32,216 bases of DNA from Flavobacteriaceae bacterium (GTDB taxonomy: Bacteria > Bacteroidota > Bacteroidia > Flavobacteriales > Flavobacteriaceae). Location of the stretch: assembly GCA_018608625.1 (NCBI GenBank), contig JABAZC010000024.1, positions 1 through 32,216 of the forward strand, given 5' to 3'. Position numbers and translations under genes: made by a program. The stretch's first letter is position 1. Each line of letters opens with the position of its first letter. Of the stretch, positions 25,831-32,216 are shown one piece after another. The notes under the pieces are model-generated. The model saw only the letters and a program-made list of their open reading frames with translations. It made no database searches and had not been told where the DNA came from.

Positions 25831-27405
25831 ATGGCAGGAGGAAAAGCATCAGCAAGGCAAAAAATGATAAATTTGATGTATTTGGTATTCATCGCAATGA
25901 TGGCTATGAATATGTCAAAAGAAGTACTGTCCGCATTTGGTCTGATGGAAGCAAAGTTTTCTGAATCAAATACAGTGACTACGGAGTCTAACTCTGCATT
26001 GTTAGCTGATTTGATAACTAAGGGTGAGGAAAAGCCTGAAGAATTTGCAGTAGCTTCAAATAAAGCGCAACAAATAAGTGTTATTTCTGACGAATTCTTT
26101 AGGTACATCGAAACCTTAAAGATTGATTTGTTAAAAACTGGTGGCTATTCTATTGTTCCAGAAACAGGCAAGCTTCCATTTGAAAAAATGGATAAGACTG
26201 ATATACTTGATGAAAAATGGTTCACGGGAGACCGTTTAACTAAAGCAGGAGATGCAGTTATGGCTGTAATAGAAAAGTATAAAGTAGATATTAAATCTGT
26301 TTTAGGAAATGACATCAAATACAAAAAGGCAATTGAAACGTTTGAAAGACGTTTTAACACAAATCCAGTAACAAACAAAGATGGAGTTAAAAAGTCTTGG
26401 TTAAATTATAATTATCAAGGGTTTCCAGCAATTGCGTCTTATACAAAACTTACGGCTATTCAAAATGATGTAAAAGTCACTGAAGCAAGTATGTTTAACC
26501 TATTTTTAGGGAACACACTTACGGAGGCAGTTACTTTGAAAAATTATCAAGCCATTGTTTTGGCGGATAAATCAGCTTTTTTTGCAGGTGAAAAATTTCA
26601 AGGGCGTGTTGTTTTAGGAAAATATGCAAATGTAACCCCAACCAAACTATCTGTTCAAGGTCAAGAGGTTGATATTTCTCAAGCAATTGATTCAACAGGA
26701 GCAGCGAAGCTAGATTTCAATGTGGGTAATGTAGGAGAGCATGAAATTGATGGTCGCTTCACATTCTTGGAAGATGGAAAACCATTAGAAATCCCAATCA
26801 TTGGAAACTATGTTGTGGTGCCTAGACCGGATGATGCATCAATTGCAGCCGATAAAATGAATGTCGTTTATAGAGGACTTAATAATCCATTAAGTATTTC
26901 TTTTGCTGGGGTACCGGACAATAAAGTAAGTGTTACAACAGACGCGAAGTCTTCTATATCAAAAACTAGCAATGGAAAGTATTCACTAGTTCCTAAAAAA
27001 GGTTTTACCACTAATATATCAGCTACTGCAACATTAGATGATGGTTCTAGAGTAGTTTCTACAAAAGAGTTTAGAATTAAAGATATTCCTTCTCCAGTTG
27101 GGAAAATATCAGGTAAAACAGGAGTGGTTAAGCTAAATAAGAATGATATGATCTCTTCAAGAGTTCTAGCGTCTTTTGAAGATTTTGTATACGATCTTAA
27201 AGCGAGCGTCTTTAGTTTTGACTTGACAGTTTCTGGGAAACCGTCAATTACGGTAACGTCTGATAAGCTTAACAAGGATGCTGTCGCAGCAATTAGATCA
27301 GCTCCGAAAAAATCAACAGTAACTATTGAGAACATAAAAGTCTCTGTTAGTGGAGTTGCTTTGACATTCGAAGCACAGCCTATTATTATTAAATTGACAA
27401 ATTAA
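25831..27405 (+). CDS. gldM: T9SS / gliding motor protein GldM
   Basis: This is a 524-residue bitopic protein: a short basic cytoplasmic segment (AGGKASARQKM), one membrane helix (about 11-33, INLMYLVFIAMMAMNM), and a long periplasmic part of four elongated domains. The membrane helix sits inside the GldL pentamer, and the periplasmic shaft reaches to the GldK-GldN ring. Family sequence includes NLFLGNTLTEAVTLKNYQAIVLADK and the C-terminal beta domains. It follows gldL by 51 bases and precedes gldN by four. Length is normal. Confidence 0.95.
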   Translation: MAGGKASARQKMINLMYLVFIAMMAMNMSKEVLSAFGLMEAKFSESNTVTTESNSALLADLITKGEEKPEEFAVASNKAQQISVISDEFFRYIETLKIDLLKTGGYSIVPETGKLPFEKMDKTDILDEKWFTGDRLTKAGDAVMAVIEKYKVDIKSVLGNDIKYKKAIETFERRFNTNPVTNKDGVKKSWLNYNYQGFPAIASYTKLTAIQNDVKVTEASMFNLFLGNTLTEAVTLKNYQAIVLADKSAFFAGEKFQGRVVLGKYANVTPTKLSVQGQEVDISQAIDSTGAAKLDFNVGNVGEHEIDGRFTFLEDGKPLEIPIIGNYVVVPRPDDASIAADKMNVVYRGLNNPLSISFAGVPDNKVSVTTDAKSSISKTSNGKYSLVPKKGFTTNISATATLDDGSRVVSTKEFRIKDIPSPVGKISGKTGVVKLNKNDMISSRVLASFEDFVYDLKASVFSFDLTVSGKPSITVTSDKLNKDAVAAIRSAPKKSTVTIENIKVSVSGVALTFEAQPIIIKLTN

Positions 27406-27409
27406 AAAA

Positions 27410-28480
27410 ATGAAATATTTACTTTTATTAATCTTGATTCTGCCAGCATCGGTTCTGGGGCAACGTAATATTTTAAATGCGAAGTCACCTGACGAAATTG
27501 GTCAAAAAACAATCGATGAGCTCATTATTGGCGAGGATGACAGTCCTCTAGCCTATGCGTATGTTAATGAAAGAGATGTTTTATTCTCTCAGACTGTCTG
27601 GGAAATAATTGACTTAAATGAGCGTGTTAATTTTCCACTTTATTACCCTACAGATACTTTAGTTGTTCGAAACGAAAGACGTCCATTGATTCATTATTTA
27701 ATCACGAATGCATTGGATGGCTACATTGAAATTTATGATCGTGATAATTTAAAAAATAAATTACCACTAGATAAACTAACGTCTACTTTAACATATAAAA
27801 AGATCAAGCCTGGTACTGACGAAGGTTTGGGTCTTGAAAGAATTAATAGTTATGGTGGTAAAAAGGCATTTCTTGAATCATTTGGAGTTGATTTAGGAGA
27901 ATTTAACGGAATAGATCCTAATACACTCCCAATATCAAAGGCTGAAGATTCAGAAGATCTAACAAGAGGAGAATACGAAAGTGAATTAGAGCGTCTAATC
28001 TTTGAGAATAACCTTCTCAAACGTGAGGAGTTTTCAGAAGAAGTATTTGACTATGCTGATGTGTCTAAGTTTAAAATTAAAGGTGTTTGGTATTTCGACA
28101 AGCGTCAAGCGGAGTTGAAATATAGACCGATTGCTATAGCACCAGTTATTGAGTCTCCACAATCTAAATCTAAAAGATTTGATTCAACTGAAAATATTGA
28201 TCCTGTATTTATAGATCTTTTCTGGATGTTTTATCCTGACACTAGAAATATTTTATTTGAAGCAGAGGCGTTTAATGAAGCTAATACTTCCAAACCAGTT
28301 AACTTTGATCATTTAATTAACTCAAGACGTTTCTCAGCCTATATTTATAAGGAGGATAATGTGTATCAAGATAGAAGTTTGAAAGAATATATCCCTGAGA
28401 ATGCACTTATGCAATTGTTGGAGTCGGAACGTATTAAAGAGAAAATTAGAAATAAGGAACAAGATATGTGGAGTTACTAA
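27410..28480 (+). CDS. gldN: T9SS / gliding ring protein GldN
   Basis: This is a 356-residue exported protein with a signal peptide (MKYLLLLILILPASVLG, cleaved before QRN). It forms the ring with GldK on the periplasmic side of the outer membrane. Characteristic text includes VWEIIDLNERVNFPLYYPTD, the segment KIKGVWYFDKRQAELKYRPIA and IDLFWMFYPDTRNIL. It begins only four bases after gldM, so it is translated from the same mRNA. The operon ends after it in a strong terminator. Some flavobacteria have a second copy (gldO) next to gldN; there is none here. Confidence 0.95.
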   Translation: MKYLLLLILILPASVLGQRNILNAKSPDEIGQKTIDELIIGEDDSPLAYAYVNERDVLFSQTVWEIIDLNERVNFPLYYPTDTLVVRNERRPLIHYLITNALDGYIEIYDRDNLKNKLPLDKLTSTLTYKKIKPGTDEGLGLERINSYGGKKAFLESFGVDLGEFNGIDPNTLPISKAEDSEDLTRGEYESELERLIFENNLLKREEFSEEVFDYADVSKFKIKGVWYFDKRQAELKYRPIAIAPVIESPQSKSKRFDSTENIDPVFIDLFWMFYPDTRNILFEAEAFNEANTSKPVNFDHLINSRRFSAYIYKEDNVYQDRSLKEYIPENALMQLLESERIKEKIRNKEQDMWSY

Positions 28481-28496
28481 ACTAATTCCACTTTAT

Positions 28497-28532
28497 ACAC
28501 AAAACGCTTATCTAATGATAAGCGTTTTGTGT
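28497..28532 (+). terminator. Rho-independent terminator of the gldKLMN operon
   Basis: A 16-base stem, ACACAAAACGCTTATC (28497-28512) with its exact complement at 28517-28532, closes around the loop TAAT and is followed by TTTAAAA. It is the strongest perfect palindrome seen in the window. Confidence 0.9.
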
Positions 28533-28549
28533 TTTAAAACAGCTATTAA

Positions 28550-29602
28550 ATGAACTGTGATTACATTATTGTTGGTTCGGGATTGGCAAGTATTATGTTT
28601 GCGGAGCAACTGCGTACACATCAAAAGTCTTTTGTGGTTATTAGCGACCGCTCCCAACAAGCTTCACTGGTAGCAAGTGGTTTGTATAACCCGGTAGTTT
28701 TAAAGCGCTTTACAGCGGCTTGGAATGCGGCTAGTCACTTAGAGACTGCTATTCCTAAATACATCAGCCTAGAGAAGTTGTTAGGGGTTAAACTTGATTA
28801 TGTAGTCCCTATCCATCGTGTATTTAATTCGGTTCAAGAGCAAAACAATTGGTTTTTAGCTTGTGATAAGCCATTACTTACTCCGTTTTTGAACCCTAAG
28901 TTAGTAGATAATAAAAACAACTCTGTCAAAGCCCCTTTTGGGTTTGGCGAAGTCAATGCCACGGGCAGGATCGATACTCAAAAACTTATTGAATCCTATC
29001 GCACTTTTTTATCTCAAATGAACCAATACATCTCTGCTACGTTTGATTACGAGGCTTTGATTGAAACGCCTGAAGGTCTTTGTTACGAATCCATACAGGC
29101 CAAACATATTGTGTTTACGGAAGGGTTTGGAATTCATAAAAACCCCTATTTTAAACAGCTCCCTCTTGAAGGTACTAAGGGTGAACTGATTACGATTTAT
29201 GCGCCACAGCTTCAATTGACACCAATTTTGAAGTCCAGTATTTTTGTCATTCCAATGGAGGGCGATCACTACTTAGTAGGCTCTACCTATGAATGGACTG
29301 ACAAAACGAATATCCCTACATCGGAGGCAAAATCTCAGCTTCTAGAAAAATTGGAGCGATTGGTAACTTGCGACTTTGAAGTAGTAAATCAACGTGCGGG
29401 TATTCGTCCAACTGTTTCTGACCGTCGCCCACTAGTTGGGCGTCATCCAAATCATCAGAAAATGTACGTACTTAATGGCCTAGGTACTCGTGGGGTTTTG
29501 ATCGCTCCGGCCATGGCCGAAGCCCTTTATGCGTTTATAGAAACGGACGCGCCGCTTCCCGAAGAAATCGACATTAGTCGTTTTTCGGCTGTTTTTTCTT
29601 AG
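28550..29602 (+). CDS. FAD-dependent oxidoreductase, D-amino-acid-oxidase family
   Basis: This is a 350-residue flavoprotein of the DAO superfamily (D-amino acid oxidase/glycine oxidase fold). The N-terminal FAD-binding Rossmann motif is VGSGLASIMFAEQL (8-21). The segment ASGLYNPVVLKRF (42-54) and the C-terminal GIRPTVSDRRPLVGRHP and LNGLGTRGVLIAPAMA are typical of this flavobacterial subgroup. The substrate is not known; it may oxidise an amino acid or a related amine. No signal peptide. The ATG begins only 17 bases after the gldN terminator stem, so its promoter must overlap that region or it depends on read-through. Its 3' end overlaps the convergent DUF983 gene by 29 bases. Confidence 0.85.
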   Translation: MNCDYIIVGSGLASIMFAEQLRTHQKSFVVISDRSQQASLVASGLYNPVVLKRFTAAWNAASHLETAIPKYISLEKLLGVKLDYVVPIHRVFNSVQEQNNWFLACDKPLLTPFLNPKLVDNKNNSVKAPFGFGEVNATGRIDTQKLIESYRTFLSQMNQYISATFDYEALIETPEGLCYESIQAKHIVFTEGFGIHKNPYFKQLPLEGTKGELITIYAPQLQLTPILKSSIFVIPMEGDHYLVGSTYEWTDKTNIPTSEAKSQLLEKLERLVTCDFEVVNQRAGIRPTVSDRRPLVGRHPNHQKMYVLNGLGTRGVLIAPAMAEALYAFIETDAPLPEEIDISRFSAVFS

Positions 29603-29978
29603 CTAAAGAGGCATCATAGCTCATAAAAAGATTGATCCATATATTTCTAGACACTCGCATGATCACAGGCATAAGGCCTATGAGTGTTGCTACTATCGCC
29701 ATAAATGAATGGATTAGAGAGGATTCAAACACAATAAATGTGATCATGAAAGTAGCAACCGAAAAGGCGACTCCAACTGCGTAACTTACATACATAGACC
29801 CATAAAAAAAAGAAGGTTCAATCTTATATTTTGTTTGACAGTGCCCACAACGTTCATGCATTTCTAAGGTTTGAGATAGTTGGTAGGCATTGCTGTTTTT
29901 GTACATAAAATCTTGATGACATTTCGGACAATTCCCTGTCAAAATACTATACAGCTTATTTCCTTTTTTTAATATCAT
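29574..29978 (-). CDS. DUF983 family zinc-ribbon membrane protein
   Basis: This is a 134-residue protein with a cytoplasmic zinc-ribbon-like start, C17-x-x-C20 (NCPKCHQDF) and C44-x-x-C47 (RCGHC), followed by two membrane helices (about 64-86 and 90-108) and a short tail. This is the DUF983 layout, with EPSFFYGSMYVSYA just before the first helix. The function of the family is unknown. Its 3' end overlaps the last 29 bases of the convergent FAD oxidoreductase gene in antisense. It is divergent from the ABC-F gene, the two starts being 74 bases apart. Confidence 0.85.
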   Translation of the reverse strand: MILKKGNKLYSILTGNCPKCHQDFMYKNSNAYQLSQTLEMHERCGHCQTKYKIEPSFFYGSMYVSYAVGVAFSVATFMITFIVFESSLIHSFMAIVATLIGLMPVIMRVSRNIWINLFMSYDASLAKKKQPKND

Positions 29979-29985
29979 AATTTCC

Positions 29986-29993
29986 TATTTTTG
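29986..29993 (+). promoter_or_regulatory. -7 promoter element of the ABC-F gene
   Basis: TATTTTTG is a perfect TAnnTTTG match 59 bases before the ATG at 30053. The -33 position is T-rich but has no TTTG. The leader would be about 50 bases. Confidence 0.45.
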
Positions 29994-30052
29994 CAGCTTA
30001 TTAAAAACCACAAGCGAATTTATTTATAATTTTTTCTTTTTACAATTATTAA

Positions 30053-31966
30053 ATGCTAAACATACATAAGTTATCCGTTTCATTTCAAGGCGATTATTTG
30101 TTTGAAAATATCTCCTTTCGACTGCGTGGTGGCGACCGAGTGGGTTTAATAGGGAAAAACGGTGCTGGTAAATCTACACTTCTAAAATTACTTTCAGGAG
30201 ATTTGGAATATACAGAAGGTCAAATCGCTCAAGAAAAAAAAGATCTTAGGATTGGGTTTTTACGACAAGACATTGATTTTGCGTTAGGACGAACTATCCT
30301 TGAAGAGGCTTATCAAGCATTTGTAGAAATTAAAGCTTTGGAGTTGCAACTAGAAGACATTAATGTCCAGCTTGCCGAACGTACCGATTATGAAAGTCAG
30401 GTTTACCATGACCTAATGGTGGGGCTTAACGAAGTACAAGAACAATATGAAATCCTTGGCGGTTATAACTACCAAGGAGAAACGGAAAAAATCTTGTTGG
30501 GGCTTGGTTTTAAACGTGAAGATTTTAACAAACTCACCGACACTTTTTCAGGTGGGTGGCGTATGCGTATCGAACTGGCTAAGCTGTTACTGCAACCCAA
30601 TGACATATTGTTGTTAGATGAACCTACAAACCACTTGGATATAGAGTCTATTATCTGGTTAGAACAGTTTTTAAATAATTACTCAGGAGCGGTGGTTATA
30701 GTGTCGCATGATAAAATGTTTCTAGATAATGTAACCAACCGAACCATTGAAATTGTATTAGGTAAAATATATGATTACCCAAGGGCTTATACTAAGTATT
30801 TAGTTCTTAGAGAAGAACAAAAAACATTACAGTTAGCCTCTCAAAAAAATCAACAAAAACAGATTGAACAAACTGAGAAACTCATCGAGAAGTTTCGAGC
30901 CAAAGCCTCTAAGGCAACCATGGCACAATCACTGATTAAAAAACTAGATAAAATTGAACGTATTGAAGTCGATGAGGATGACAATAGTGTCATGACGCTA
31001 AAATTTCCAATCTCTATAACCCCTGGAAAAGTAGTGGTTGAAGCTACTCAAATTTCCAAAGAGTATGGTGATTTAAAAGTATTACAACAAATAGACCTTA
31101 TGGTTGATCGTGGTAGTAAGATTGCTTTTGTAGGGCAAAATGGACAAGGGAAATCGACGCTTGCTAAAATTATTGTAGGCGATCTAGAGGCTAAAGGAGA
31201 CGTCAAATTGGGTCATAATGTACAGATAGGGTATTTTGCTCAAAATCAAGCAGAGTATTTAGACGGGAGTAAAACCGTTTTAGACACGATGATTGATGCC
31301 GCAAATGAAACTAACAGATCTAAAGTTCGAGATATATTAGGCTCCTTTTTGTTTAGGGGGGATGCTGCCGATAAGTATGTGAAGGTCCTGTCCGGGGGTG
31401 AACGTAACCGTTTAGCCTTGGCCAAATTACTTCTTCAGCCCTTAAATGTTCTGATTATGGATGAGCCTACCAATCACTTAGACATTAAATCCAAGACAGT
31501 TTTAAAAACAGCTCTTCAGCAGTTTGAAGGTACCCTTATCCTAGTCTCTCATGATAGAGATTTTCTTCAGGGGCTGACGTCAACAGTTTATGAATTTAAG
31601 GACCAAAAATTAAAGCAATATTTAGGGGATATTGATTTTTATTTAGAACAACGACAGGTAGAAAACTTGCGTGAGGTTGAAAAACGCACTCAAGTCAAAA
31701 CGCCTCAAAAGGTCGCAGCTCCAAAGCAATCTTATGAAGATCAAAAGCAACTCAAATCGCTTAACAACCGCTTGAGCAAGGTAGAGTCGTCGATCGCTAC
31801 CTTAGAGCGTACTATTAAGGCTATTGATGTAGAAATGGAAACTAATTATGACCAGGCTGTCTCACAGCCAGACTTCTTTGAAACTTATCAATCTAAGAAA
31901 AACCAGCTTAATCAGCTCATGAGTGATTGGGAGCAAATTACGGAGTCAATTGAAACGCTAAATTAA
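30053..31966 (+). CDS. ABC-F family ATP-binding protein (Uup-like)
   Basis: This is a 637-residue soluble protein with two ABC ATPase domains and no membrane part, as in ABC-F factors that act on the ribosome. The first domain has Walker A GKNGAGKS (34-41), the signature FSGGWRMR and Walker B LLLDEPTNHLD. The second has GQNGQGKST, LSGGERNRLAL and LIMDEPTNHLD. A charged linker with the KASKATMAQS segment (P-site tRNA interaction motif region) lies between them, and a C-terminal coiled coil (about 555-635) suggests the Uup-type branch. Such proteins help ribosomes or DNA-linked processes; the antibiotic-resistance branches cannot be distinguished with certainty by eye. The stop overlaps the next gene by one base (TAATG). 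Confidence 0.9.
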   Translation: MLNIHKLSVSFQGDYLFENISFRLRGGDRVGLIGKNGAGKSTLLKLLSGDLEYTEGQIAQEKKDLRIGFLRQDIDFALGRTILEEAYQAFVEIKALELQLEDINVQLAERTDYESQVYHDLMVGLNEVQEQYEILGGYNYQGETEKILLGLGFKREDFNKLTDTFSGGWRMRIELAKLLLQPNDILLLDEPTNHLDIESIIWLEQFLNNYSGAVVIVSHDKMFLDNVTNRTIEIVLGKIYDYPRAYTKYLVLREEQKTLQLASQKNQQKQIEQTEKLIEKFRAKASKATMAQSLIKKLDKIERIEVDEDDNSVMTLKFPISITPGKVVVEATQISKEYGDLKVLQQIDLMVDRGSKIAFVGQNGQGKSTLAKIIVGDLEAKGDVKLGHNVQIGYFAQNQAEYLDGSKTVLDTMIDAANETNRSKVRDILGSFLFRGDAADKYVKVLSGGERNRLALAKLLLQPLNVLIMDEPTNHLDIKSKTVLKTALQQFEGTLILVSHDRDFLQGLTSTVYEFKDQKLKQYLGDIDFYLEQRQVENLREVEKRTQVKTPQKVAAPKQSYEDQKQLKSLNNRLSKVESSIATLERTIKAIDVEMETNYDQAVSQPDFFETYQSKKNQLNQLMSDWEQITESIETLN

Positions 31967-32148
31967 TGGAAGAACACTTTTATCAATGCCCTCACTGCTG
32001 GGAAGATGTTTCTATTTTAATAGATTTTTCTCAAGCCTCTCAGAATTACATTGAAGATTGCGAAGTCTGTTGTAATCCTATACAGTTTAGCATCAATATC
32101 TTAGATCAAAGGCTATCTTCTTTCGAGGCAAACAGCATTGAGCAATAA
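31966..32148 (+). CDS. CPXCG motif-containing cysteine-rich protein
   Basis: This is a 60-residue protein of the small zinc-ribbon family usually named after the CPxCG motif. The first pair is C8-P-H-C11 (YQCPHCWEDV) and the second C32xxC35 followed by C36 (DCEVCCNPIQF). Here the residue after the first pair is tryptophan rather than the usual glycine. The family function is unknown; four cysteines should bind one zinc ion. It overlaps the ABC-F stop by one base, so both proteins come from one mRNA. That the small protein assists the ABC-F factor is a guess. Confidence 0.85.
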   Translation: MEEHFYQCPHCWEDVSILIDFSQASQNYIEDCEVCCNPIQFSINILDQRLSSFEANSIEQ

Positions 32149-32189
32149 TATATATCTTAAGTTTTTCTTTTAAAATTATAAAAAGGTTG

Positions 32190-32197
32190 TATATTTG
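32190..32197 (+). promoter_or_regulatory. -7 promoter element of the tRNA at the right edge
   Basis: TATATTTG is a perfect TAnnTTTG match ending ten bases before the tRNA-like sequence at 32208. That spacing is what is expected for a stable RNA with a very short leader. No clear TTTG is found at -33. Confidence 0.5.
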
Positions 32198-32207
32198 CCA
32201 TCTATAT

Positions 32208-32216
32208 CGCGGGATA
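32208..32216 (+). tRNA. Start of a tRNA gene, probably initiator tRNA-Met (cut by window end)
   Basis: The last nine bases, CGCGGGATA, match the 5' acceptor strand (CGCGGG) and position 8-9 (TA) of bacterial initiator tRNA-fMet, which begins with C unlike most tRNAs. A promoter element lies just upstream and no coding sequence is present. The D-loop, anticodon and T-loop are outside the window, so the identity is provisional. Confidence 0.42.

Noticed and set aside
32150-32190. AT-only hairpin after the CPXCG gene as a terminator.
   Set aside because: Made only of A-T pairs with an irregular loop, so it is not distinguishable from the AT-rich background.

Overview
The window is a stretch of chromosome from a gliding-type member of the Bacteroidota, almost certainly a Flavobacteriaceae. 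The reasons are the gliding/type IX secretion genes gldB, gldC and gldKLMN, promoters of the Bacteroidota type (TAnnTTTG at -7, sometimes with TTG/TTTG about 20 bases upstream), weak or absent Shine-Dalgarno sequences, very AT-rich DNA, and families typical of flavobacteria (DUF983, CPXCG protein, HYC_CC_PP-like protein, a TopA ending in glycine-rich repeats). Gene density is high, no gap exceeds about 210 bases, and I see no CRISPR array, prophage, complete insertion sequence or broken gene. Most of this is conserved core genome.

Layout, left to right. Positions 1-206 hold an unassigned left edge, possibly the tail of an IS200/IS605-type element, and the gldB promoter. gldB-gldC (207-1540, +) meet head-on the cell-elongation cluster mreB-mreC-mreD-mrdA-rodA (7025-1542, -), preceded by purH (-) and a free-methionine-sulfoxide reductase-like GAF protein (-). 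A three-gene plus-strand operon (9338-12447) encodes a small cysteine-rich exported protein, a TonB-dependent receptor and a secreted HMA protein, probably for copper handling. groES-groEL (14456-12535, -) sit between two strong terminators. A five-gene minus-strand operon follows: miaB, a sigma-54 activator without a sensor domain, lptE, a TPR-type protein and secG (18946-14591). A membrane protein of unknown function (19097-19870, +) is divergent from it.

The right half is almost entirely plus-strand: topA, an arginase-fold protein that has lost several metal ligands, then the T9SS/gliding core gldK-gldL-gldM-gldN (23763-28480) closed by a perfect 16-bp-stem terminator. After that come an FAD amino-acid-oxidase-like protein, a convergent overlapping DUF983 gene (-), an ABC-F ATPase and a small CPXCG zinc-ribbon protein. 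The window ends nine bases into what looks like an initiator tRNA gene with its own promoter.

The genes work as three envelope-related groups: the rod complex (MreBCD, PBP2, RodA), outer-membrane/secretion parts (LptE, SecG, GldB, GldKLMN, TonB receptor), and housekeeping. I did not find a convincing new defence or mobile system. The observations most worth following are the inactive-looking arginase homologue between topA and gldK, the cysteine-rich copper-type operon, the sensorless sigma-54 activator tied to lptE/secG, and the possible transposon/omega-RNA remnant at the left edge.
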